Source: Toxorhynchites rutilus septentrionalis
Lineage: Eukaryota > Arthropoda > Insecta > Diptera > Culicidae
NCBI RefSeq assembly: GCF_029784135.1
Contig: NC_073746.1
Span: 229,103,882-229,167,881 of the forward strand
Direction of reading: 5' to 3'
Length of the DNA: 64,000 nt
In this document: one piece after another, positions 43,360 to 55,374 of the stretch
Numbering within the stretch: the first letter of the stretch is position 1
Layout: every line of letters begins with the position of its first letter
Notes under the pieces: model-generated
Told to the model about the DNA's origin: nothing
The model's input: only the letters and a program-made list of their open reading frames with translations
Database searches by the model: none
Made by a program: the position numbers and the translations under genes

Positions 43360-46006
43360 ATATATATATATATTTTTTTAATTATTATTTTGTTGTCACA
43401 TAAGTCATGCCAGAAAACAAATCACAGTCTAACAACCGATACTCTAAATGTTATAAAGAAATTGATACATCAAAGTATTGATGTTGATCTATAACCATAT
43501 AGTAACATAAATAAACTATTATAGAAATAAATTTTAAAATTTGATTTTCATCAAGTTTTAGAAGCATCGGTATTTATTAAATTATTCGATACAAACAAGA
43601 CAAAGTTCGGACCAGCAATTATATTGAACACAAAAGGATAACAGATTAGCAAAGCTTGGGCATACAGTTAACAAGTGGAAAATTTAATTATTGAATGTCA
43701 ACTAAAGAGGAATGAAGTTGGCCTCTCAAATCAAAAATATACATATAAGCATTGGATTCACATCACTTACACTTTTAGCCATCCCGTTTTCGTTTGTTTG
43801 TGATATTCATCCAACTCTAGTAAACAGGCTATTAGAAATTTTTTTCTAATTTTCCAGCACACCACAATTTGAACTAGTTTTTCAAAATAAATGACAAGAA
43901 CGTCACGACTACTACGATCTTTCTAATGTGCAACGATCATGAAAGTCACCCAAAGGCAAGTAAAATCAACAATCCAAAGATAACCAAAACATCTCCCCCA
44001 TCGAGAATCCTCCATCAACCAAACTGTCAAGTTTTGTTGCGAAATAAAATAACTCCCAATGCATTATTTATATCCGGCGGCACCGCGCTGGTATGATAAA
44101 CAGGAAGTGGTTAGATAACTTTAGTAATCAGTTACATGAACGAAAAAATAGGGATGGTTTTTGGTCATTCATTCTCATCACTCATTGTTCTTGTCAGCAA
44201 TGGCAGCTCTCGTGTGTGCATGATATGTTCTTAAATGTTCCGCCAACTGAATGCAGCACTGGAAAAATGCCAATCATTCGCGGTGGAAGATTAATTGAAG
44301 AGCACATGAAATGCGTACCCTCTCATTGCCGAATTCAGAGAATCAACTCATCGAATGTCGACCTAAATTATGAGGTGCAATTCTTTCAATTATATCGAAC
44401 GAAATCTCCGACCACGCTGATTTGCTGATTTTTGGCTTCATCTGGGCCAAACGCTTTGAAGTCAATTACGTTTTTCTATATCTAGGAATTATCATTGCCA
44501 AACACATATGAATGCTACGTAATTAATCATGTTGAAGTTTAACTTGAGTTTTGATCGTCGATTCGCTGTCATGCTTCGGGACCGGATTAGAAGGTAAAGA
44601 AATTTCACAAAGTTGGATTAAACTGTTCGCTGAGACCTGATAATGTCAGTGGAGCACAAAAATGACACCAGATTCAGTTTAAGTTTTGACAACTGTTACA
44701 CAGTATTTCCGTCATGCTTGAATTTTGCAAATTAGGGGAAGGATATCCGGTAGAGTACGAGTTGAAAAATATACAGCCAGACTATTAAATCTACACGTCT
44801 CGGATCCTGATGATTCTCACGAATGATGAGTATGAAAAGAACGCTAGTTATTATACACCATATTTTCGGAATTTCGTAGAAAATAAAAGTTTGCTCCAGT
44901 TCTCTTTCCGTCGGTTCACTCTGAAAATACACAGACGACGAAAAGATTTCTAAATTCGACCGGTTCCTTATGAGTATATAGCTAGTTCCTTATCCTTATA
45001 GCTAAAGAACGAACTGCACCACTCACTTATGCGTTGCCGTATAAGATTAAGCATACGCGTCACGAATATTCTAATTAAATCAAGATTCTTGTTAAAAGTA
45101 AAAAGAGGTAAAATTTTCGACACAAATATCATATCTATGCGGAGTATTCATCCAGAGCCAAGCACATCGTTGAAAAAAACGTTGAAGTTTTGCATTTGCT
45201 AACTCATTGATTGGTTTTATTGAAATTGATTGATAAACTCAAAAATACTAAAGTAGAAACAAGCCGGTGATACTAATCAGTAAGTTGAGAGAATGCAGGC
45301 GTTTCTCTGCTCTGCAACGTAACAACGTAACCTAGGCGATTATCTAGTAATATTATTCAAATATTCAAGATACAGCATATAGGCAAGCGAATTCGCACAT
45401 CCTATTCAGAAAAAAAATCTAAATTTCGGACACGATGGTCCATCGGCTCCTGCTAGTCTCTCCGATCAACCTTGAAATTTACAAATAATTTTCCGGTTCT
45501 ACTGTGGCAGACCGGCTGAACGAACTTTGTTCACTTTAGCAGCTGTTGCCCACAGCGGTTACTAACCGAAACGAAATGCAGCTCAAATCCAATCTGGAAC
45601 ACATGCGTTCATTGCTTCCAACTGCTTTTCATCTGCCTATACGCACACCCAAACATAGGTATTTGAGAAGAGCAAAAGCACAATTTACTGGATTCGTTAC
45701 TCGAAATACGCATATTCATAGGAATACGTAAACGCAAACAATGCGATTACGAGAAGTCGAGGTTCCTGAAAGGAATGCTAAACTATTGAAGGTAACATAA
45801 AAAGAAGGGATAAAAACGCAGAATTATCCTTCATGTAAAAAGTTTCTAGTGCACTTCATCACGTGTACGGTGGTACGATAGGAGGATGAGCCTAGATGAA
45901 AAGTATTGAAATCGTATAAAAAATCAGATGTGCGCGCACAAATTCACACCAACTCGATGCACTATTTATCTGCACCATCTTAAAATAAAATATATATATC
46001 TTAAAA

Positions 46007-46007
<1 letters not shown>
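43360..46007. other. Unassigned sequence, no supported gene
   Basis: Includes an open frame of 111 codons at 44093-44428 and one of 61 codons at 45546-45731, neither with recognisable domains, signal sequence or splice context. The base composition resembles intergenic DNA. Confidence 0.35.

Positions 46008-46100
<93 letters not shown>
46008..46100. repeat. (TA)n microsatellite
   Basis: About 90 bp of uninterrupted TA, preceded by a short TA tract. The length is likely to be polymorphic. Confidence 0.95.
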
Positions 46101-46103
<3 letters not shown>

Positions 46104-46639
46104 GTGGTGATTTCGACACCTCCTTTATTTCGAAAAGTTCGGCTCAACTTGGTTTTGACGTACGACTACATCTTTTATTTCTATATAGAGCAATGGTGGC
46201 CCTCCGACGTTGTTTATGCGGCCCGCGGCCTGATTTTGAAAAAAATCATATGAACGAAATTATGAATATTGTTGAAAATTCTTCCATACAATTGATTAGA
46301 AATAACATTGCGAGTAATTCTTGTTAATCGTGTGTCCAAACTAATATTTTTCTGTTTTTATTTCCGTTTTTTTCGTGCTAATTTAATCTTCTGACAATCG
46401 TTCTCGTCAGTACTCAAAAGACTTTTTCACGTTTTTAGTTCTGTTCTGCTCACACTCATATAAATTCATGCAAGTAACGGCGGTAAACTCGGGTTTATAC
46501 GTTGTCAGTTACTCGCTGGCGAATAAACGTCAACGATCCGAACAATTACGAATGTACCCATACCATGAAATTTGACATTTGTGTAAGTCCAGTGGATTAA
46601 TTTTTCTCGCAGATGTTGGTGATTCAAAGCCCATAAAGA

Positions 46640-46975
46640 AATTCTCCAATTTTCTCTACCCCATTCAGTTTCGATGCAGAAAACATGCAGATGGATCTCA
46701 TTGAAACACAGTGTGATTTAGAGTTGTGTGACAAATTTCAAAACCATGATTTCTTGAATTCCTACTCCAGATATGTTCCAGAAGCGCGATTTCCAGAACT
46801 AATAAAACATGCTCATTTTATTACTTTTTTGTTTGAATCCGCAAATATTTGTGAGCAGTTATTATTAGTTATGAAAGAATTATAATCAAGGTGAAGGAAC
46901 AAAATCATTGAGAGTCGTTTGGAAGACACGCCTCGCATCGCTATCTCAAGCTGATTTAGATAAAATGGCTCAAGA
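46640..46975 (+). pseudogene. hAT transposase C-terminal dimerisation domain (ZBED/GTF2IRD2-like type)
   Basis: DLIETQCDLELCDKF, YVPEARFPELIKHAHFITFL and SANICEQLLLVMKEL match the hAT dimerisation block, in which the C-E-x-x-F/L motif is diagnostic. After a stop at 46882-46884 and a frameshift, ESRLEDTPRIAIS completes it. The N-terminal zinc finger and catalytic core are missing. Confidence 0.7.
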
Positions 46976-46989
46976 AAAGTAGTTCGAGA

Positions 46990-47600
46990 GAAATCGAAAC
47001 AGTGTTGAACTTCTCTCTCACCAAGTTTCGTGGTTCCATCGATACTTGCTCTGTTTCCTAGCAACGATAAAATTCGGTCTGTACGTGAAGCATGTGGCAT
47101 GTGTCACGTTATTTAAATGCGGAAAACCGGCAAAACAGATCTACGAGCTGCTCAAACCGTTTCCTATCGATGAACGATTCGTGTTCCGTACACTACAAAA
47201 GTACAAAGAAACAGCTGTTGTGGGCGATAGGCCCATAAAGAGAAGTCCGAGGTCGGTAGGCTGTACAATATTATCTACGTTTTCATGAACGCGTTCAACG
47301 CAATCCTCTTCGGAAACAAAAGTGTCTATCAGTCGAAATAAATTGGTGCGTACATCGATGTGTGAGTCATTTATTGACGGCCAGATTGAAGCGAATATGT
47401 TTGGAACGATGCAAAAAACTCCTGGAACGGTTAAAAACGAGATTGACAACAAAGCTGCCAGACTTCATCTCCCCAAATTACGTGCCTGTGGACGTTCTCT
47501 TTGGAATTACCAATCGCTAAAGAATTCTATCGAGAAGCTGCAGCGATTGATGATTGGCCTTAGTGTTTTCGACTCTGCGTGAAGAAGCGAATAAATTTGC
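46990..47600 (+). pseudogene. Tc1/mariner-like transposase remnant nested in the hAT element
   Basis: CVTLFKCGKPAKQIYELLKP and RTLQKYKETAVVGDRP form the paired-type helix-turn-helix of Tc1/mariner transposases (47106-47255). Further fragments in shifting frames reach PDFISPNY near 47470, like the block just after the second catalytic D. It is heavily decayed. Confidence 0.55.
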
Positions 47601-48373
47601 CAAAAATGTTAATTATGGATACTTTTATACCTCCAATAAAAGTTTTGGGGTTTTATCTCATTTTGTTCTCGAGTTATAAGTTTTACAGGTATAGAATTGA
47701 ATTCTTTCTAATTTAAAATAAAAAGTAAGTCAAAAAAGTACCAGGTAAATACGTATATTTGACATTCCATTATGAAAAGTAGTAAGGAAAAAATCATTGC
47801 GGCCCGCGGCTATAATAAAAGCTCTAATGCGGCCCGCACCGTGTCTATACCTGGCCACCACTGATATAGAGCAATTCCAAATGAACTCGACAAATGGCAA
47901 AAAACATGAGTATTTTAGATTCGAATGAAAGTTTGAATTCTGTTTAGGTTGGAGGAAATATGAGTTTTCCACAGCATTTGGGAATTTCTTGACTCAAGCG
48001 TAACTTTTGAAAAGGGCGTATCGATTTTAGTAAGAGAAATCATAGATAATTTATATCTCTAAAAACTATTAGTCTTACCGAAATAGTGTCTTAGAAAGAG
48101 TTATAGAGTATAGATGTCCAAACGTGAAAAAATATATACTGAGAAAAGAAACTAGTACTCTTTTTTTATTTACAAAAAAAACTTTAATTTGCAATATCAA
48201 AATTACATATTTCTTATTTTTTTAATTTTTTCATATAAAATAGAAGTCATGTAGAAAATTTGAAAAATGATTACAAGATGGTAAAACAATTTTTGACAAA
48301 CTTTGTCGAACATCGAATTTTTATGAATTTTCGAAACGAATTTTTGTATGTTAATAATCCATTTTAGCCACAA

Positions 48374-48668
48374 ATTGTGAATCCTTATTTTTAAATGGCA
48401 CTAACGTTCCTAGAGAAACTTCGTCGTCTCAACGTAGTATTACTTGCGTCATTTTTATTAGTAATTAGTTGAGATTTCTCTGCCAAATATCACGCCTTGA
48501 ATGCATTCTAAGAGGCAAGCTCTAAAATACGCGTGACCACAGTGCAAGTCGGAGGAAATTTCTTTGGCGAAAAACTCTTCCGACCAGAACGGGAATCGTA
48601 CCCGAACCCCCGGCATGTTAGGTGTGAAGCTACCCACTCGTCCACGGAAGCACATTGTGAATCCTTAT
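48374..48668 (-). mobile_element. tRNA-derived SINE, second copy, 15-bp target duplication
   Basis: attgtgaatccttat is repeated exactly at 48374-48388 and 48654-48668. The insert has the same body as the SINE at 2840-3120, with more point changes in boxes A and B, and lacks the AAG tail. Confidence 0.85.
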
Positions 48669-48684
48669 GTGATTTAAAATAAAA

Positions 48685-48932
48685 AAGCTCTTTATCAATC
48701 TCTTTGTAAATGCAGCCATTCTTGAGATATTTGAAAAAAATATTTCTAATTTATTGTCTTCTTCAATTATTTATTTTTTTATTTTTATAAGTATTTCATT
48801 TTAAATTTCTTGAACATGGCAGTATAACACAACAAACATATTAGAAGAGCCTATTTACTACAAAAAAGACAATAAATTAGAATTTTTTAATATCTCGAGA
48901 ATGGCTGCATTTTGAAGGAGATTGATGAAGAG
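48685..48932. mobile_element. Foldback MITE, about 248 bp
   Basis: aaaaagctctttatcaatct at the left and its inverse near 48910-48932 bound it. The inner arms share 'gcagccattcttgagatatt'. Non-coding. Confidence 0.7.
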
Positions 48933-48936
48933 CTTT

Positions 48937-50268
48937 TGACGTGGAACTACGTCTAACCGGAATATATGGAGGGTAAAATGAAAACCTAAACACAGAACAT
49001 GCAGGAAAAAATGAAAGATTTCGAATGCTTATAGCTCGAACATTTCGTACTGGATAGGAGAGATGTTTGCATCACTTGATAGGGAATATTTCTACGCATC
49101 TATCGCAACTAACAAAATGTTGTTCTTCATTAGATACACAATTGAATAACTGTAAAATATTAGGCGTTATCTAAACGCCCTAACTGCATCGTTTTGATTG
49201 GCCCGATTTACGGTTTCCCTAACACAGCCATCAAAACCAAGCAGCCTTGGGGAAATCGGCATTGCAAATACATGAAAGTAGGGGGACTTTTGTTCTCATC
49301 GAAAAATGTTCCCTAACACAGACTTTAAAACCAAGCAGCGAAATCGGCATTGCAAACACACGAAAGAGCCTAGAGGCGAGTGAACTGAAAAGTTTAAACC
49401 CTCTTAAAGCCAAAAAGAAGAAAAAGAACACACGAAAGTAGGGGGAGCTTTTGTTCCCACTGAAATGTGTTCCCTAATAGAGATTTCTAAACCAAGGTGC
49501 CTGGAGAAATCGGTATTTCAAATTCATGCAAGTCGGGGATTTTTTTTGTTCCGACTGGAATGTGTTTCCCTAACACAGACTTCAAATCCATGAAGCGTGG
49601 GGAAATCGGCATTGCGAATTCATACAAATCGGGGGTATTTTTGTTCCGATTGAAATGTGTTTCCCTAACACAGACTTCAAAACCGAGGTTTCTAGGGAAA
49701 TCGGCTCTGCAAATAAATGCAAACTGCGAGTACTTTTGTCCTCGCTTGCCTTTGTGCAGAGTGGAATATGTCTGTCCTATCATGATCTTCTAAACTTAGG
49801 AACCTGGGAAAATCGTGCAGCCACTAGAAGCGAATGAACTTCCCAGTTTCAAGCAAATTCGAGATTCGAGAAGTATGTACACTTTTGGGATGTAAACTTC
49901 AGAGGGAAATGTAAAATAAAATAATCGTTTGATATTTTTTTTTTGTCTTTATTGGAAAGATTTTCAGCCTTAGGCTGGTTCATCAAACGTTTGATAATTC
50001 TTCCGTACATATATTTTGTTCTAGTCATCATACCAAACGTAAGAGGTCCGTCATTAAATTTACTTGTAACGAAGAACAATCAATCACAATAAATGAATTG
50101 ACTTTACACGGCATTTGTTCATTTTTTTCACTCACAGAGCAAATATATTGAACTCAATTGAATTTGGAAACTGTTTCATTCAATCAAGAATTTAATCAAT
50201 ACAAACGAATGATTGCTAAGCTAAGGTAGTTCCACGTGAACCTTGCGGTTATATCATAGATATAATCC
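48937..50268 (-). mobile_element. Non-autonomous DNA element with 97-bp tandem array (copy B)
   Basis: Inverted relative of 25035-26399. The left end is ttttgacgtggaactacgtc, the right end gtagttccacgtgaacc followed by the GATATAACC-type hairpin. The array at 49210-49770 has about five to six units; one holds the 60-bp retroposed insertion at 49367-49426. Confidence 0.75.
49367..49426 (+). mobile_element. 60-bp solitary retroposed 3'-end unit with 12-bp target duplication
   Basis: aacacacgaaag is repeated exactly at 49355-49366 and 49427-49438. The insert is agcctagaggcgagtgaact with a hairpin partner (agtttaaaccctctt) and the tail ccaaaaagaagaaaaag. It is the same unit as 12262-12323 and the 3' end of the element at 4942-11129. 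A diverged third solitary copy, without flanking repeats, lies at 49823-49853. Confidence 0.78.
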
Positions 50269-50998
50269 ACTAATTTTTTTTTTGTTTTAAATCACATCAG
50301 AATTCATAATTTGAGGCTAAAAATTGTTGTTAGCATACAAAAATTCGAAGTTTCGAAAATTCAAAAAAATCGATGTTCCACAAAGTTTGACAAAAATAGT
50401 TTTACCATCTTAGACTCATTTTTTAAATTTTCTACATGACTTCTATTTTATATGAAAAAATGAAGAAAAAATAGAAAAAATGTATTTTAGATATTCCAAA
50501 TTAAAGATTTTTTTTGTACATAAAAACACAGTACCAATTGTTTCCTCAGTGTATATTTTTTTTCACGTTCTAACATCAATACTCTACAACTCTTTCTAAG
50601 ACACTAGTTCGATACGACTCATATTTTTTAGATATAAATTATCAAAGATTTCTCTCACAAAAATCGATACGCCCTTTTCAAAAGTTACATTTTAGTCTAA
50701 ATATTCCCAAATGCTGTGGAAAAATCACATTACCTCCAACCCAAACGGAATACAAACGTTCGTTTGAATCAAAAATACAAGTTTTTAAAATCGGTATTTC
50801 TAGTTCGATTTCATTTGGAATTCCACTATAGAGGGGTCACTCTACGAAATTAAAAATGAAGCATGTAACGATTTATGAGGAGATTTCAATTGCCTATTAC
50901 GCAAAATCGTTATTACGATATGTTGTATTTATTTATTTATCACCGTCTTCGCCCTAGCCGCACAGACTGAAATTATTACTTAACTTAAACTACTTAAA

Positions 50999-53900
50999 TT
51001 ATAAAATATTCCTAATCCTTCTTTGAAACGAGCTTTTGGGCAAATTCATATCGAACTCATCACTCACGTTATTGAAAGCACGAAGACACGAGTCGAACGG
51101 ATTTTTGTAACCATAATTGGTCCTGTGACGGGGAAGTGCCAAAAACGAGGAGCTCCGGAAACGACGCGGTGGAACGTAGAATGGAATTTGTTCCAGAAGT
51201 TCAGAGCAGTCAATGTAGCCTCGTAGCATGTCAAAGACGAATACGCGCTGCATGTAAACCCGTCTGCTGGATAGGGTACCCAGGTCGATCAGCTGGCAAC
51301 GGTCGGAGTATGGAGGAAGGTTAACAGGGTCATTCCATGGAAGATGACGTAGTGCAAACCGTATGAACTTCCTCTGTATGCGTTCAATGGTGATTATCTG
51401 TGATGTGTGATACGGGCACCAGACAGGAGCAGCATACTCCAGGATACTACGCACCAGAGAATAGTATATCGCCTTCAATGCGTGAACATCGGTGAAATCG
51501 GAAGCGTGTCGACGGATAAATCCAAGAACAGAGAAAGCTTTGGCGGCCGTGATTCCTATGTGTTCGTTGAACCTGAGTTTAGCGTCGATGGTCACTCCTA
51601 GATCGCAGATGGATTTGACTCGATCAAGCGATTTTCCTTCCATGGAATAAAGGGTGTGTCACATCAAATTGCATCACGGAAAAAACGCTGTAGAAATTTA
51701 ATGTTTAGGAATTATATCTTCAGCTTTGGGTTATAATCAGATAAGAGTGTATAGATCACGTTGGCCATGCTTCACTGTCAATTTTTCGTAAATTTGGAAA
51801 AATGTCGTCGAATGAAAAAGAGTGTCGTGAATTAATCCTGTGCACTCATTTCGAGAATCCGGAGTTGTCACATCGGGACATCGGTAAGATGCTGGGAATC
51901 GTCCAATCCACGGTCAGCAGAGTACTAAAACGATACTTCGAGAACCTAACCATCGACCGGAAGGTGAAGAACGGCAAAAATGGATGCTTCGTCAGTGAAA
52001 AAGATCACAAGCGCGTAGTTAAGCAGTTTAGACGTGATCCGAGAAGTTCGGTCCGGGATGTCGCCAATAAGCTGAATTTGTCAAGTTCATTCGTCCAGCG
52101 GACCAAGCAGCGGGAGGTCCTGCGTACATACAAGGTTCAGAAGGCTCCTAACCGCGACGACTCGTGGTAGGCAGGGTTATAACGTCAACTGAAGGTGATA
52201 ATCATGCATTTCTTATTGTTTACCCGCATACCGTTATCGCCACACCATGCCGTCTTGCAGGGCGGCATGATCCAGAGGCGAGGTAATACTCCGATAAAAT
52301 TTGAGATCGTCGGCAAAAGATAGCTTAGACGAAGAGAGCAGTGAAAACAAATCATTTATGAAGAGATTGAATATCAGCGGGCCGAGAACACTACCCTGGG
52401 GTACGCCAGATGTAATATTGAATGGTCTAGATTGTGAAGAATTAACCACCACATAAGCGGAACGATCCGATAAGTATGACCACAGCCACTCCATAAACCA
52501 ATCGGGAAATCCCATGTGTTTCATCTTGCTGATTATAAGGATATGCGGAACAGTGTCGAAAGCCTTCGCAAAATCGATGTACACCGAGTCTACTTGCCGC
52601 CTGAGTTCTATTTCACGGGATGCAGCGGTGACGTAACACATCAGATTAGTTGTAATAGACCGAAGTTTCATGAAGCCATGCTGGGTATCAGAGATGATTG
52701 GAGCTGACACGTTGTACAAAGCCTTGTGCACTAGCTTTTCGAAGACCTTGCTCAGACAGCTCAGTATTGATATGCCACGGTAGTTGCTGACATAAATGCA
52801 GTTTCCGGATTTATGGATCGGAACAATAGAGGCGCGTTTCCATGCAGCCGGAAACGTTCGGTCGCGCAGTGAACGGTTGAGTATAAATGCGATGGGCGTC
52901 GCCAAGGTGGAAGAGCAGTTTTTAAGAAGCAAGGGAGGTATTCCATCGGTACTCGATATTTTCTTGGTGTCAAGTTCTTCAAAACATTTCCTCACATCTT
53001 CAATGGTGAATTGCAAAACCGGGAATGCGATGTCATACGATGGAATGTTAGCAAAGCAATTGCGACGACTAACGGGCGACACTTTGCTGAACACACTCTC
53101 AAAGAATGCAGCAAAAAGTTCCGCTGCTTCTGCATTTGAGCTTGCATGAGATTCTCCATATTTAACATGGTATGGAATACGAGTGAATGATCTTCGTTTT
53201 TTCACAAAGTCCCAGAAGAGCGAAGGATCACTTTTTACATTCGACTGAATCCTAGATATATAATTTTCGTAGGTGGACAGAAGAAGTGCTCTGTAATTTG
53301 ATTCCACTTCGCGAAGTTTGTTGCGTTCTCTCTCAATTCTCGTCCGGAAGTACCTTTTACGTACTTTCCTAAGTTTATTGCGTAGGTGCCGCAGCTCAGG
53401 AGTCCACCATGGTTTGCCAATAACCGAGGTAAATGCGCGTCTTTTTCGAGGAACATGTTGAATGAAAACTTGATACAACTTATCGTAAAAAGTCGAAAGT
53501 GATTCGTCCACGGTTCTGTCACTCATTAAAGCGCTCCAGTCGATGTTGGTGAGTATGTTGTTCAAACGGTCAAAATCACAAGCTTGAAAATTGAATGACA
53601 CATTTTCATTGCAGTCGTCAGGTGCTGAATCGTCCACGTTTTCGTCAAGTATTAAAATAAAAGGAGGGTGATGATTGTCCACAGGTAAAATTGGAATAGG
53701 CGGTGCTATGAGGTCTAGTTCATCTGGCCTATTAACAAATACTAAATCCAGAAGTCTATTATTCGTGTTCACGAGATTACAGATTTGTTGGAAGCCAGTA
53801 GTAAACATGCTTTCTATAAGAGACTGCTCGGCCTCGGATGAAACGTTCGATGGAATGTAACCATTTATGACATCGTCGAAAAGCCACCGGAGATGAGGAA

Positions 53901-54639
53901 GGTTAAAGTCGCCTACCGATATGACGATGTCAGTCCCAAAAGAACGATCCGCTATGTGTTGCACTGCGTATGCGTGTGCGAGATATAAGTCTGGACTAGA
54001 GCACGGTGGGAGATAGATGGCCACAATATACATTGAGCGATGTGCGGTTTTCACACGAACTGCGATTTGTTCAAGCTGTTCGCAATTCGGAAGTGGAACA
54101 TGCTCATATTTCAGGTGCTTTTTCACCGCTATCAGCACCCCGCCTCCCATAGAAAAATTGCTGGTTAGACTACTACGGTCGCATCGGAAAAGCGTGTATG
54201 CAGATGTAATTTCGGCGTTATCAATATCGGATCGCAACCACGTTTCCGTGAGAACAAGCACGTCGTAATCGCAGCTGAGAAGCAGTAATCGTAATTGAAC
54301 AATTTTAGTACGCAAACCTCTGACGTTCTGGAAATAAACCGAGAAAGGATGGTCGGTCGATTCGGGGATGCTTCTCGGTATCCAAACAGATGATGAGTAT
54401 GGATCAATAGACGGTGTCGGTTCGCTGGAATCGTATGCAGTATCAGGTACAAAAATCAATTGCGTTCGAACATCGGACGTGTACTTGCCTGTGGCGACAG
54501 TGTGGAAGCCCCCGTCTCCATACCCAAACACAGGGCCGGGACGACTGCTGATCGGTGGTAGCGTTGGCTCGACAGTGGTGGGGGGATAAAGGGCTTCCAT
54601 GTGGCTAAAAATCGTTGCGTCCCGGGATGAAAGCGTCAT
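50999..54639 (-). pseudogene. ORF2 of the - strand non-LTR element (endonuclease and RT)
   Basis: ATG at 54639 is the first in frame. The endonuclease has QNVRGLRTK, LTETWLRSD, VGDFNLPH and LLDLVFVN. RT has YIDFAKAFDTVPH, GVPQGSVLGPLIF and SFADDLKF, with catalytic DD intact. The frame is open for over 800 codons to a stop near 52220, where a one-base shift occurs. Then WCGDNGMRVNNKKCM continues to 52168. The mariner fragment follows, and MEGKSLDRVKSICDLGVTID resumes at 51643 to a stop at 50999. Few lesions apart from the insertion: a fairly young copy. Confidence 0.85.
51650..52161 (+). mobile_element. Truncated DD37E transposon inside ORF2
   Basis: Begins AAGGGTGTGTCACATC after TA 51648-51649. 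The transposase ATG at 51802 encodes MSSNEKECRELILCTHFENP, as in the copy at 19450, and is cut after KAPNRDD. The right half, right TIR and right TA are gone, and the retrotransposon frame resumes immediately (…AYHE | YSMEGK). Very similar to 18299-19603. Confidence 0.88.
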
Positions 54640-54668
54640 GTTTGATGATGTGTTTGTAAATGTCGGCT

Positions 54669-55374
54669 TCAAATGCGTTGTTGTTGATATTCGGGTACTC
54701 GAAATTTTTGGGAACCGTAGTCCTCAAATTCGCGGAATACTAAACCCTCGTACCATGTTGCAGGATCAAGGGCCTTGTTTTTTAACGACGGATCAAGGCC
54801 GATTTTAAAAGAGACGAAGGACAGTGTCCCTATTTTCTTTCCTCTGGGGACGAGTTTCATCACCATAGGATCGACGTCGATTTCAAGATTGGCTTTAACT
54901 AAAGCAGTAACGGATTCAACTGTGACGTCTGGTCGAATCCTCGAAAGATACAACCAGAACTTCTGGTCGATATCGTTGTTGCAAGTGGGAACCATCACAG
55001 CATTATCTTGTGGTTTCTTGCAGCCCACACGGCATTCAGGGACACGAGAAGCAGTGTCAAACTCACGCAGTCTTTTAGTAGGCCTTCGGGGTTCGATAGC
55101 AGGCCACTGCACACTTGATGCTTGTGAGGGCGGAACTGCAGGCTTAGAGTGCAGCTCTTTGATCTCAGTTCTTCAATCGGTGATAGCTATCGTCAAAGAA
55201 CGGAGTGGAGATTTATCATCAGCTACATCCGATATAGCACGGAAATGTGAGTTTTCAAATAGCTCCGCGCATCCGTCGCACATCCAGAAAAGATTTTTCT
55301 TGTGGGATGTGAAGTAAGATTGCATCGCACGAGTTACCACGGAGCAATTATTAATATGAAATAAAGCGCCACAG
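54669..55374 (-). pseudogene. ORF1 of the - strand non-LTR element, split by insertion
   Basis: The zinc-finger C-terminal half WMCDGCAELFE lies at about 55295-55265. Its N-terminal half CRGYCGALFHINNCS is across the I-element insertion at 61430-61407. Together they form a PHD-like Cys/His finger common in ORF1 of CR1-like elements. One in-frame TGA lies near 55172. The C-terminal half (FWLYLSRIRPDVTVESVTAL) looks like the conserved tail domain of these proteins, and the frame ends TGA at 54669. Confidence 0.7.

Larger units (their letters stand above)
46191..47863 (+). mobile_element. hAT element with 8-bp target duplication
   Basis: The exact 8-bp repeat atatagag at 46183-46190 and 47864-47871 flanks termini CAATGGTGGCC and CCACCACTG (inverse CAGTGGTGGCC). 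GCGGCCCGC words near both ends are subterminal repeats. Inside is the C-terminal part of a hAT transposase (46640-46970), and a Tc1/mariner-like remnant inserted after it. The element landed in the left arm of the foldback 47864-50835. Confidence 0.85.
47864..50835. mobile_element. Composite foldback element, arms about 550 bp
   Basis: The left arm 47872-48380 and right arm about 50270-50830 are reverse complements. Markers are 'caattccaaatgaa' / 'ttcatttggaatt', 'gggcgtatcgatttt' / 'aaaatcgatacgccc' and 'tttctacatgac' / 'gtcatgtagaaaatt'. Between them lie a SINE, a second small foldback (48685-48932) and the tandem-array element copy B. The hAT element split its left terminus. Confidence 0.75.

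Noticed and set aside
44093..44428. 111-codon open frame
   Set aside because: No recognisable domain, signal, splice context or homologous copy in the window; length is unremarkable for this base composition.
45892..46119. 75-codon frame of alternating Ile-Tyr
   Set aside because: Translation of the TA microsatellite.
49487..49793. Open frames on both strands of about 98 codons
   Set aside because: Same explanation: array copy B.
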